Of a stretch of DNA of 39,252 bases, positions 7,005 through 14,397 are shown in pieces. The position numbers and the translations under genes were made by a program. The stretch comes from an uncultured Aquimarina sp. (GTDB taxonomy: Bacteria > Bacteroidota > Bacteroidia > Flavobacteriales > Flavobacteriaceae), in contig CANMDH010000047.1 of the NCBI GenBank assembly GCA_947496555.1, forward strand, positions 1 through 39,252. Direction: 5' to 3'. The first letter of the stretch is position 1. Every line of letters starts with the position of its first letter. Below the pieces are notes generated by a model. The model saw only the letters and a program-made list of their open reading frames with translations, was not told the origin of the DNA and searched no databases.

Positions 7005-8102
7005 ATGAAAATCAAATTTCTTTTTCGAATACTATTATTTACTACACTTCTACTCGCTTCATGCAAAAACCAAGAAGGTGACTATGTTTGCAAACCTTGT
7101 GATCTGTCTTGTGATGCACTTTCTTTTACAGGACCAGGAACATGCCCACATTGCAGGATGGATTTGATTAAGAAAAGTGATTTGGAAGCTAAAAAAAACC
7201 TAGTGATTAATGAGGTCAATATACGTGAAGGTTCGGGTGAATTCTTAATTGAAGGCGGTATCGGAAAAAAAGACAGAACTATTCGGGTATTTTATCATAA
7301 ACCAAAGAACTATACATCCGATTCGAAAATATTGATCATAGTACCAGGTGCCGGAAGAAATGGCGATAGCTACCGAGATGCCTGGATTGAAAAATCCGAG
7401 AAGTACAACATTTTAATACTCTCACCCATGTATCCTGAGAAAGAATACGATTTTGGAGATTATCATCTATGCGGCATCATGTATGATCTGGATCTAAAAA
7501 ATGGAGTCACGTATATCAAGGATACTAATATCGCAAAGATGGACGAAGAGAAGTTTACTTTTAAAGTAAACTCGAAACCTGAGGAATGGATTTTTGATGA
7601 TTTTGATCGTATTTTTGATTTGGCATCGCAACACCTTGGTTCGACTCAAACCACCTACGACATCTTTGGGCATTCTGCCGGTGGGCAAATACTTCACCGT
7701 ATGACAATCTTTGACATCGATTCGAAGGTAAATCGTATCATCGCGGCAAACTCAGGGTTTTACACTTTACCAAGTTTTGATTTCAAACTTCCGTTTGGAG
7801 TAAAAGATGCTCCTTTCTCTGAAGAAAATCTTCCTACTATATTCAAAAAGAAGTTGGTGCTGCTTATTGGCGAATTGGATAACGAAAATGAAAAAGGAGG
7901 TACATTATTACATTCTGTATCGGCCAACAAACAAGGAATGCACCGATTAGAACGAGGAACTTTCTTTTTTAATAGTTCCAAAGAAAAAGCAAAAGAGATG
8001 AATGTTGACTTTAACTGGAAGAAAATCATCGTTCCTGGTACCGGCCATAATCACAAAAAAATGGGAGATGCTGTAGCAGCATATTTGTATAAAGATGAAT
8101 AA
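7005..8102 (+). CDS. Lipoprotein: Cys-rich heavy-metal-binding-like segment plus alpha/beta hydrolase
   Basis: 365 residues. A lipoprotein signal peptide ends at LLLASC (C20). Residues 27-53 (YVCKPCDLSCD...GTCPHCRMDL, cysteines 29, 32, 36, 47, 50) resemble the heavy-metal-binding domain found on copper efflux proteins, but with extra cysteines in place of the MH pair. The rest is an alpha/beta hydrolase with VPGAGRNG as oxyanion region, GHSAGG with nucleophile S224, a likely acid near D292 and H348 in PGTGHNH. The substrate is unknown. It should sit on the periplasmic or outer membrane face. The acetyltransferase gene starts 15 nt later. The joining of the two segments is unusual. Confidence 0.8.
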   Translation: MKIKFLFRILLFTTLLLASCKNQEGDYVCKPCDLSCDALSFTGPGTCPHCRMDLIKKSDLEAKKNLVINEVNIREGSGEFLIEGGIGKKDRTIRVFYHKPKNYTSDSKILIIVPGAGRNGDSYRDAWIEKSEKYNILILSPMYPEKEYDFGDYHLCGIMYDLDLKNGVTYIKDTNIAKMDEEKFTFKVNSKPEEWIFDDFDRIFDLASQHLGSTQTTYDIFGHSAGGQILHRMTIFDIDSKVNRIIAANSGFYTLPSFDFKLPFGVKDAPFSEENLPTIFKKKLVLLIGELDNENEKGGTLLHSVSANKQGMHRLERGTFFFNSSKEKAKEMNVDFNWKKIIVPGTGHNHKKMGDAVAAYLYKDE

Positions 8103-8117
8103 CGATATTAACAAATA

Positions 8118-8645
8118 ATGAAGTACTTACTCACTGGACAAGAAACCGAGAGATTAAAATTCAGACTCCTAAAATCTGACGATTTTGATTCATGGGTGGA
8201 TTTGTTTAAAGAAAATAAAGTCGCAGAGTTTTTGGAAATGGATCCAACGCTTTCTCCTACTGACTTATGTAAAGCCTGGTTCGACAAATCATTTAATCGA
8301 TATGAAAACGATTTGGGAGGAATGAATGTTTTGATTGATAAAAAGACGAATCAATTTGTTGGGCAATGCGGACTTCTAATCCAAACTATAGAAGAAGTAA
8401 AACGATTAGAAGTTGGGTATTCTATCCTTCCCAAATTCTGGAATCAGGGATATGCCTTCGAAGCTGCTTCAAAATGTAAAGATTACGCTTTTGAAAATAA
8501 TTTTGCCGATTCACTAATCTCGGTAGTGCATATCGATAATATCGGCTCCGAAAAAGTTGCCCTAAAAAATGGAATGACCTTTGAAAAAAAACTTGATGAT
8601 CTCTTTAATGTTTTTAGCATCGAAAAAAAAGATTGGATTCAATAA
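8118..8645 (+). CDS. GNAT family N-acetyltransferase, RimJ/RimL type
   Basis: 175 residues with the RimJ/RimL layout: ETERLKFRLLKSDDFDSW at the start, a central strand GQCGLLIQTIEEVKRLEVGYSILPKFWNQGYAFEA that carries the acetyl-CoA binding region (Q-G-Y-A), and VVHIDNIGSEKVALKNGMTFEKK near the end. Members acetylate protein N-termini or small amines; the acceptor here is unknown. It lies 15 nt after the hydrolase lipoprotein gene and probably shares its transcript. No terminator is visible after it. Confidence 0.88.
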   Translation: MKYLLTGQETERLKFRLLKSDDFDSWVDLFKENKVAEFLEMDPTLSPTDLCKAWFDKSFNRYENDLGGMNVLIDKKTNQFVGQCGLLIQTIEEVKRLEVGYSILPKFWNQGYAFEAASKCKDYAFENNFADSLISVVHIDNIGSEKVALKNGMTFEKKLDDLFNVFSIEKKDWIQ

Positions 8646-8727
8646 AATAAATGATTTACGATTCAAATTAACACAACATTACCATTCAATTTTGTAATAA
8701 AATGTATCCGTCTGCGACCAATAAGTC

Positions 8728-9576
8728 ATGATTAAGGAGTTTACAGAATTTTCGACAGGAGCTTTACTAAAAATAGCCAATCAAGCGGTACTAGAATCCT
8801 ATACTTCTCCGAAATTACTAGGACTTTATACTTTTATTTGGGTCAAGGATGCTGACTTAAATATCGAGGTAGATGGTATTTCTCTTACCGTCAAAAAGGA
8901 TAAAATTGTAGTACTCACTCCAAACCAGTACTTCAGATTTATTGATGGATCTAATGTTATTGTATATCAGTTTAACCGAGAATTTTATTGCATAAAAGAC
9001 CACGATAAAGAAGTAAGTTGTATGGGTGTGCTATTTTTTGGTAATAATGTAATCTCAATTATTGATCTTGATGAAAAAAATAGCAATAAACTTGATCTCT
9101 TACATCAGGTATATTTAGACGAACTTGATACCGTAGATACCATACAAGCAGAAATGCTACGCATGTTGATGGCTCGATTTATAATCACTACCACCCGTCT
9201 TATCAAACAACAAGGTAATTTTGATAAACCGCAAGATAAAGTAGATATGTTAAGGGAGTTTAATGCTTTAGTAGAGTTTAATTTTAGAAAAGAACATGCT
9301 GTTGGGTTTTATGCAGAAAAATTGTTTAAATCCCCTAAGACCCTATCGAATTATTTTGCTAAATTTGAGAAAAGTCCTTTACAGGTTATTCATGATCGTA
9401 TAATCCTGGAGGCCAAACGCCTACTTATATATACAGACAAGACTGCTAAAGAGATTGCCTACGAGATAGGTTTTGACGATGCTTCGCATCTTAGTAGAAT
9501 GTTTAAAAAACATACATCCTTGTCTCCTTCAGAGTTCAAAAAGAAGTTAAAATTAGAACCTGAAGAAAATTATTAA
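8728..9576 (+). CDS. AraC family transcriptional regulator
   Basis: 282 residues. The N-terminal half (residues 1-150) is a beta-rich cupin-like sensor without a recognisable ligand motif. The C-terminal half (about 175-275) holds two helix-turn-helix units: AVGFYAEKLFKSPKTLSNYFAKF and TAKEIAYEIGFDDASHLSRMFKKHTSLSPSEFKKK, the latter a strong AraC signature. It precedes a run of plus-strand genes (secreted unknown, DoxX-like, AhpD-like). The duplicated promoter elements at 10710 and 11011 lie nearby and are plausible targets, though this is inference. Confidence 0.9.
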   Translation: MIKEFTEFSTGALLKIANQAVLESYTSPKLLGLYTFIWVKDADLNIEVDGISLTVKKDKIVVLTPNQYFRFIDGSNVIVYQFNREFYCIKDHDKEVSCMGVLFFGNNVISIIDLDEKNSNKLDLLHQVYLDELDTVDTIQAEMLRMLMARFIITTTRLIKQQGNFDKPQDKVDMLREFNALVEFNFRKEHAVGFYAEKLFKSPKTLSNYFAKFEKSPLQVIHDRIILEAKRLLIYTDKTAKEIAYEIGFDDASHLSRMFKKHTSLSPSEFKKKLKLEPEENY

Positions 9577-9705
9577 CTAGAGTTACAAAATACATTCTAA
9601 GTTAATATTTTAGTTGTAGCCCCAATTTTTTGTAGTTCGAAGATTTTAAAACTACCGAAACATCTCAACGAATAGTTGGGATTCGGGTAAAACAAATATA
9701 TAGGT

Positions 9706-10191
9706 ATGAAGAAGGTTATGAACTCCACCAAACTATTACTATTAGGCATTCTATTCCTTACCACTTCGATAAGCACATCCCAAGTAGTGTATAAGGATCA
9801 GTTGGAGACTGTATATCTTAACCATAAGGGTGAAGAGGTAGTTTATACAAACAATTTCAGTAGTTTTAATGATAGCTTGATCTCATCAGACGAAATCAAT
9901 TTCAGAATAGAGATTCGAAAAGCGAAGGAAGAAAACAGTTACTTATTATTTCTGTCCGAAATTACAAATATGGAAGTGCCAAAAGCCGGGTATTTAAAAA
10001 CAATCCGTAAAGGAGCCAATAGAAGCACCAATGTTAAAGCCTTTGAAAATTATCTAAATGAAAAACTTCCCGAGCTAATTAATCAGTTTAGAAAAGATAA
10101 TAACCTCGAAGCACTATATATTACTTCAAGAAAAAATACATTTAACGGAAAAATAGATTCTTTACCTAGTGTTCTTTCAATAGATTTTTAA
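9706..10191 (+). CDS. Secreted hypothetical protein
   Basis: 161 residues with a signal peptide covering about residues 1-25 (STKLLLLGILFLTTSISTS). The mature protein mixes beta strands and two helices and has no cysteine or recognised motif. I do not recognise the family. The ATG at 9706 is followed by another at 9718 (MNSTKLL), which would shorten the signal peptide by four residues and is an equally possible start. A short element GGATTCGGGTAAAAC lies 13 bases before the start and resembles one in the duplicated promoter at 11011. Confidence 0.7.
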   Translation: MKKVMNSTKLLLLGILFLTTSISTSQVVYKDQLETVYLNHKGEEVVYTNNFSSFNDSLISSDEINFRIEIRKAKEENSYLLFLSEITNMEVPKAGYLKTIRKGANRSTNVKAFENYLNEKLPELINQFRKDNNLEALYITSRKNTFNGKIDSLPSVLSIDF

Positions 10192-10247
10192 TGAACCCCT
10201 AAAACAAAACAAGTAAACACAAATTCAAACATCTTCTAACAATCAAT

Positions 10248-10619
10248 ATGAAAAAAATAATACCCCTATTGTTGCGCATTGTCGTAGCAATAATTTTAAT
10301 TCAGACGTTGAGATTTAAATTCACTGCGCATCCTGACAGTGTATATATTTTCTCCAAAGTAGGTTTAGAACCGTATGGTCGTATAGGTACCGGTATTACA
10401 GAACTCATTGCAGGTATTTTACTGCTAATCCCAAAAACAATATGGATCGGTGCCATGCTGACCCTTGGAATTATTGGGGGAGCCATCATGATGCACTTAA
10501 CAAAGTTAGGTATAGAAATCAATAACGATGGTGGAGTTCTTTTTATAACTGCCGTGATAACTTTTATCTTAAGTGCCCTTATTCTTTGGATAGAAAGAAA
10601 ACAAATTAAGTTTTTTTAG
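10248..10619 (+). CDS. DoxX-like family membrane protein
   Basis: 123 residues in four transmembrane helices (about 5-21, 46-62, 65-83 and 96-114), with the DoxX-like signature RFKFTAHPDSVYIFSKVGLEPYGRIGTGITELIAGILLLIP in the first half. DoxX-like proteins are small inner-membrane proteins linked to redox or thiol metabolism in some bacteria, but no specific reaction is known for this branch. It begins 56 nt after the secreted protein gene and is closed by a strong terminator. Confidence 0.85.
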   Translation: MKKIIPLLLRIVVAIILIQTLRFKFTAHPDSVYIFSKVGLEPYGRIGTGITELIAGILLLIPKTIWIGAMLTLGIIGGAIMMHLTKLGIEINNDGGVLFITAVITFILSALILWIERKQIKFF

Positions 10620-10671
10620 TTTTAGAAATTACATTACCTGCTAAGAAAGAACACTTTTAAAAAATCTATAC

Positions 10672-10705
10672 AAAAAACGTCTCTGCAAAAACAGAGACGT
10701 TTTTT
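10672..10705 (+). terminator. Intrinsic terminator
   Basis: A 14-bp perfect stem, AAAAAACGTCTCTG (10672-10685) with 10692-10705, loop CAAAAA, ending in six T. It closes the DoxX-like transcript and isolates it from the duplicated promoter that follows. Confidence 0.9.
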
Positions 10706-10709
10706 ATTA

Positions 10710-10780
10710 GGGAAATATCAACAAGTCTTCGGGAAAAATTATCATTTCTTCGCCATTGTATATGACGCATCTTTGTACCA
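10710..10780 (+). promoter_or_regulatory. Promoter region copy 1 (diverged direct repeat)
   Basis: This 71-bp stretch aligns without gaps to 11011-11081 with about two thirds identity. Two blocks are exact: TTCGGGAAAAA (10728-10738) followed two bases later by ATCATTTCTT, and ATCTTTGTACCA (10769-10780), which resembles a -7 element (CATCTTTG). There is no -33 TTG at the right place; the conserved upstream block would occupy about -52 to -31, where an activator would bind. The 51-codon ORF starts 67 bp downstream. Confidence 0.55.
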
Positions 10781-10847
10781 ATAATTAAAACAAACAATAA
10801 AAGATCTTGAAAATCAATAATCAAGATAAAATTAAAATAATATTAAG

Positions 10848-11003
10848 ATGAAAGTACAAGATAAATCAGTTTTTAATCTAATCGAGATTTTCCGTCAAGG
10901 AAAGAGACAAATAAAAAACTCTATCAATTCGAAAAAACATTGTGAGCAAAAAAGTATGCATGATTTTTATTGTGATGTAGAGAAACCATTCGTGCAGAAA
11001 TAA
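10848..11003 (+). CDS. Possible small protein, 51 residues
   Basis: ATG at 10848 and TAA at 11001-11003 enclose a 51-residue, basic, hydrophilic chain that begins MKVQDKSVFNLIEIFRQGKR and contains H31, C32 and C42. I do not recognise it. It is supported by its place after a promoter region that is duplicated before the next gene, and by the usual spacing from that promoter to its ATG. It may instead be a degenerate remnant of a duplicated gene. Confidence 0.4.
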   Translation: MKVQDKSVFNLIEIFRQGKRQIKNSINSKKHCEQKSMHDFYCDVEKPFVQK

Positions 11004-11010
11004 AAAACTA

Positions 11011-11081
11011 GGGAATATTTGACAAGGATTCGGGAAAAACCATCATTTCTTTATAGCTATTTCAATAAGATCTTTGTACCA
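11011..11081 (+). promoter_or_regulatory. Promoter region copy 2 (diverged direct repeat)
   Basis: Second copy of the 71-bp region at 10710-10780. It keeps TTCGGGAAAAA (11029-11039), ATCATTTCTT (11042-11051) and ATCTTTGTACCA (11070-11081). The ATG of the AhpD-like gene is 76 bp downstream. The middle (11053-11069) has diverged freely, which points to selection on the two conserved blocks. Confidence 0.55.
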
Positions 11082-11157
11082 GAAAAATTAAGTAAAAAAT
11101 TAAACACAAATATTAACAAATTCTCGATTTAATCCGGGAGATCAAAAAATTAAAATT

Positions 11158-11706
11158 ATGAGCACATTTAATGTACCATCAAGAGAAGAAGTAAGCACTA
11201 ATAACCAAGCTATATTCGATAACCTTAATAAAGCTTTAGGTTTTGTACCAAATTTATATGCCACCTATGCTTATAGCGACACTGCTTTAGAAAATTATCT
11301 AAACTTTTCCAATGCCAAAACATCACTTTCTTCCAAAGAAAAAGAGGTAGTAAATCTAGCGGTAAGCCAAGTAAATGATTGTTTGTATTGTTTATCTGCA
11401 CATACTGCATTAGGTAAAATGAATGGATTTACAGATGAACAAATTCTAGAATTAAGAGCAGGGTATGCTTCTTTTGACACCAAACTAGACGCATTGGCAA
11501 AATTAGCCAAAAATATTACTGAAAATAGAGGTAAAGCAGATCAAGAAATTATTGAAAACTTCTTTGCAACGGGATATACCAAAGGAAATTTAATTGATAC
11601 GATTGTATTAGTAGGAGACAAAACCATCTCTAACTATATAAACAACACCACACAGATTCCAGTTGATTTTCCGGTTGCACAACCATTAGAAACCGAAACG
11701 GTATAA
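11158..11706 (+). CDS. Carboxymuconolactone decarboxylase family / AhpD-like protein
   Basis: 182 residues, all-helical. The AhpD motif NDCLYCLSAH is intact (C75, C78, H82), with the upstream acidic helix KEKEVVNLAVSQV (E62). This Cys-x-x-Cys-x-x-x-His arrangement supports thiol-based peroxide reduction or a related redox reaction. It is unlikely to be a true carboxymuconolactone decarboxylase, since no protocatechuate genes are nearby. It sits behind the second promoter copy and is followed by the cupredoxin-like gene. Cytoplasmic, without a signal peptide. Confidence 0.9.
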   Translation: MSTFNVPSREEVSTNNQAIFDNLNKALGFVPNLYATYAYSDTALENYLNFSNAKTSLSSKEKEVVNLAVSQVNDCLYCLSAHTALGKMNGFTDEQILELRAGYASFDTKLDALAKLAKNITENRGKADQEIIENFFATGYTKGNLIDTIVLVGDKTISNYINNTTQIPVDFPVAQPLETETV

Positions 11707-11831
11707 GTATAACCACCATAAGATAGATACCCCTTTTATATATTTCTGGACAAGGAAGGAAACAAAGTGCTCCTTCTCTATTCAGAATCCATTAAAAAAT
11801 TAATAAATCATTTAAATAAATAATTAATATC

Positions 11832-12200
11832 ATGAAAAAGTTAATCACATTATTCACTTTTATTTTAGCCATCACTTTCAATGCACAAGCACAAGAAGTA
11901 AAAACAGTTAATCTAGAACAAACAAAAGGAGAGTTTACTCAAAAAGAAGTAAAACTTTCTGAAGGAAGCTATGTTTTTAATATCACGAATAACAATGCTG
12001 GTGTAGATGTAGGGTTCGTATTGGTTCCTGAAGGAAAAGATGCTGCAAATGCCAAAAATCATATCAAAAATGCATATGTAACTCAAGTAGTGGCAGAAGG
12101 TAAAACTGAAAAATCAAACACAGTAACACTTACCAAAGGAACTTACAAATATTTCTGTCCATTAAATAAGACACCACAATATACCTTAACGGTAGAATAA
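11832..12200 (+). CDS. Secreted cupredoxin-like protein lacking type 1 copper ligands
   Basis: 122 residues. The signal peptide (residues 1-20, FNAQAQ cut region) is followed by a beta sandwich with the plastocyanin-like pattern VKLSEGSYVFNITNNNAGVDVGFVLVPEG and the closing GTYKYFCPLNKTPQYTLTVE. The Cys is kept at residue 111, but the His that normally precedes strand 4 and the His and Met after the Cys are replaced (PLNKTPQ). It therefore probably does not bind copper in the classical way. A periplasmic location and a partner role for the AhpD-like gene are inferred. A terminator follows. Confidence 0.75.
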   Translation: MKKLITLFTFILAITFNAQAQEVKTVNLEQTKGEFTQKEVKLSEGSYVFNITNNNAGVDVGFVLVPEGKDAANAKNHIKNAYVTQVVAEGKTEKSNTVTLTKGTYKYFCPLNKTPQYTLTVE

Positions 12201-12220
12201 TCATTTTGTATTTAAAACCT

Positions 12221-12259
12221 AAAACCTTGTTAATCTCGATTAGCAAGGTTTTTCTTTTT
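12221..12259 (+). terminator. Intrinsic terminator
   Basis: AAAACCTTG (12221-12229) pairs with CAAGGTTTT (12244-12252), continued by a T-G wobble pair and TAAT/ATTA around the loop CTCG. A T-rich tail follows. It ends the cupredoxin-like transcript. Confidence 0.85.
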
Positions 12260-12286
12260 ATATTTTAGCCTAAAATCTAACCAAAA

Positions 12287-13012
12287 ATGAAGAATTTACT
12301 CCTAATTACGACGCTTTGTTTGTTGTGTTTTTCTTGCAAAACAGAACAGAAAAAACAAAATAAATACGAAGATGAAGTAGAGGTAAGAGATCCCGAACCT
12401 TCTTCTAATACTGAAAAACCAAAAATATCTACTACAGCAGAAGCCATAGCCTATGCCAACGGATTTCAAAACTGGAATAAAGTAACAGCGATAAAGTTTA
12501 CATTTAATGTAGATCGAGACACTATACATTCTGAACGTTCCTGGAGCTGGAAACCAAAAGAAAATATGGTAACCATGACTTCAGAAAAAGATACTATTAC
12601 CTATAATAGAAGTAAAATAGATAGTATTTCTCAGAAAGCCGATCAAGGGTTTATAAATGATAAATACTGGTTATTGGCTCCTTTTAATTTGGTTTGGGAC
12701 AAAAAAAGCTTTGCCTCTAAGCACTATGTAAAATCTATTGCTCCTATAAGTGGTAATGAGATGCAAAAACTAACGATTGTTTATAAAAACGAAGGAGGAT
12801 ATACCCCAGGTGATGCGTATGATTTTTATTTTGAAGGAGATTTCATTATCAAAGAATGGGTGTTTAGACAAAAAAATGCACCCGAGCCTTCGTTAATTAC
12901 CTCTTGGGAAGATTATGAGTATTATGATGGAATCAAAATTGCCAAAACCCATAAACGCAATGAGGGAGATTGGAAACTTCACTTTACCAATATAGAAGTG
13001 GTTACTGAGTAA
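12287..13012 (+). CDS. Lipoprotein, DUF6503/LolA-like
   Basis: 241 residues. The lipoprotein signal peptide ends at C17 (LLCFSC), followed by a charged low-complexity linker to about residue 48. The body, from AIAYANGFQNWNKVTAIKFTFNVDRD to the C-terminus, is beta-rich with many Trp (SERSWSWKP, NDKYWLLAPFNLVWD), the layout of the LolA-like DUF6503 lipoproteins of Bacteroidetes. Function is unknown; a lipid- or hydrophobe-binding shell on the outer membrane is a guess from the fold. It has its own terminator and appears to be a single-gene unit. Confidence 0.65.
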   Translation: MKNLLLITTLCLLCFSCKTEQKKQNKYEDEVEVRDPEPSSNTEKPKISTTAEAIAYANGFQNWNKVTAIKFTFNVDRDTIHSERSWSWKPKENMVTMTSEKDTITYNRSKIDSISQKADQGFINDKYWLLAPFNLVWDKKSFASKHYVKSIAPISGNEMQKLTIVYKNEGGYTPGDAYDFYFEGDFIIKEWVFRQKNAPEPSLITSWEDYEYYDGIKIAKTHKRNEGDWKLHFTNIEVVTE

Positions 13013-13038
13013 CAATTCTATATTCTTTAAAGAGTTGT

Positions 13039-13073
13039 CCACAAAGATTTTTGAAACCTTTATGGATTTTTTT
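13039..13073 (+). terminator. Probable intrinsic terminator
   Basis: CCACAAAG (13039-13046) pairs with CTTTATGG (13058-13065) with one mismatch, followed by A and seven T. It lies between the convergent lipoprotein and MFS genes and favours the plus strand. Confidence 0.5.
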
Positions 13074-13092
13074 GCTTAAAACGCGACCTCAT

Positions 13093-14259
13093 CTATTCGC
13101 GTCTTCTCTTCAGAAAAAAGGTAATGGTCATAGCCAAAATTGTACCCAATAACAATGCAATAAAACTCAGTCGTAAGCTCTCTATTTTTGATAGAAATCC
13201 TAAAATCGGTGGACTTAATAAAAAACCTAAATATCCAAAGCCTGCCACAAATGAAATCCCCTCGGCAGAAGAAATGCCTTTGGCTTTGCCTGCTAATCTG
13301 AAAAGTTCTGGGATGATTACCGAAAAACCTAGGCCCACCAATCCAAAACCAGCAATAGTTATTACTACCTGAGCTCCCAACACCGCCAAAAACCCAAATA
13401 TACCGATCATGCACCCGCCTATAATAATAGGCAAGGAACCAAAACGCTTACTAATTTCATCACCAAGAAATCTGCCCAAAGTCATCATTGCCGAAAAGGC
13501 TACAAATCCAAATCCAGAGATCTTCTCTGAGGTTACCGCTACAATATCCTGAAGATATAGTTTGCTCCAATGCTCGATAGCCCCTTCGCTTCCCATAATC
13601 AAAAAAGCTATAACAGTAAGACCAAACAACGGTCTTAATAACCTTATAAAGCCGGATTTCTTTTTATCCTCCTCTTCTTCTTGCTTTCCCTTAATAGAAA
13701 TGTACGCTTTAGCAAGCAATAAATTTGTAATAATCACAAAAACTGAAGCATACACCATGTGAAGCACGGGCAACTCAATATAAACGATTAGAAAACTTCC
13801 TATACCAGCCCCAATTACTCCTCCGAGGCTAAAGAAACCATGCGAAGCTGACATAAAATGAACATTATCTTCCTGTTCGATATCAGAGACCAAAGCATTC
13901 ATCGAAATGTCGGTTAAGCAAGCTGCCAATCCCACTACAAAAAGAGCAATACAAAGGGTAATGTAACTTTGCACAAGTATCGGCGCTAAAAACAGTATTG
14001 AAAATATAATAATTGAAAAAAGTGTGACTTTACCAACTCCTATTTTTTTAATAAAAATCGAAGATAACGGTATCATAACCAAAGTCCCCAAAGCAAAACA
14101 GAACAATGCAATTCCTAATTGTGCGTCATCTATGACTAGTTTTTCTTTTATTTGAGGAATGTAAAGAACCCATGTCCCTACTATAATATTTAAAGAAGCA
14201 AATACCCAAGCTGGACCAAAATAACGCAGCTTTGTTAAGATCTGTTGTAAAGAATTCAT
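13093..14259 (-). CDS. MFS transporter
   Basis: 388 residues with about twelve transmembrane helices and the MFS hallmark after helix 2 (SSIFIKKIGVGKV). The first half includes VVGLAACLTDISMNALVSDIE, reminiscent of the fucose-permease-like branch (FucP/YbjJ type), and the central loop is highly acidic/basic (KGKQEEEEDKKKSG, about residues 190-203). The substrate is unknown. It is divergent from the AraC gene at 14398 that leads into the kynurenine cluster, so uptake of tryptophan or kynurenine, or export of an intermediate, is possible but unproven. Confidence 0.88.
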   Translation of the reverse strand: MNSLQQILTKLRYFGPAWVFASLNIIVGTWVLYIPQIKEKLVIDDAQLGIALFCFALGTLVMIPLSSIFIKKIGVGKVTLFSIIIFSILFLAPILVQSYITLCIALFVVGLAACLTDISMNALVSDIEQEDNVHFMSASHGFFSLGGVIGAGIGSFLIVYIELPVLHMVYASVFVIITNLLLAKAYISIKGKQEEEEDKKKSGFIRLLRPLFGLTVIAFLIMGSEGAIEHWSKLYLQDIVAVTSEKISGFGFVAFSAMMTLGRFLGDEISKRFGSLPIIIGGCMIGIFGFLAVLGAQVVITIAGFGLVGLGFSVIIPELFRLAGKAKGISSAEGISFVAGFGYLGFLLSPPILGFLSKIESLRLSFIALLLGTILAMTITFFLKRRRE

Positions 14260-14335
14260 TATGAAGAGTTATTATTAAAATACTTCTCTCAAAATTAAAA
14301 AACATAATGTACTGATTTTTAAAACAAAATATTCA

Positions 14336-14354
14336 AATAATAAGACATATTATT
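14336..14354. promoter_or_regulatory. Inverted repeat in the MFS-AraC divergent region
   Basis: AATAAT (14336-14341) and ATTATT (14349-14354) form an inverted repeat with a 7-base spacer. Its centre is about 53 bp before the AraC start and 86 bp before the MFS start. The site is AT-only in its arms, so chance is a real alternative. Confidence 0.25.
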
Positions 14355-14385
14355 CATCAAAAAACATAAAATAAAAATTAAATGG

Positions 14386-14393
14386 TAATTTTG
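14386..14393 (+). promoter_or_regulatory. -7 element TAATTTTG four bases before the AraC start codon
   Basis: A full TAnnTTTG match ends only 4 bases before ATG 14398. If used, transcription would begin at or next to the start codon and give a leaderless message. No good -33 TTG is seen upstream. Confidence 0.35.
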
Positions 14394-14397
14394 TTAC

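Noticed and set aside
11158-11706. True 4-carboxymuconolactone decarboxylase of the beta-ketoadipate pathway
   Set aside because: The AhpD-type Cys-x-x-Cys-x-x-x-His is intact and no protocatechuate pathway genes are nearby.
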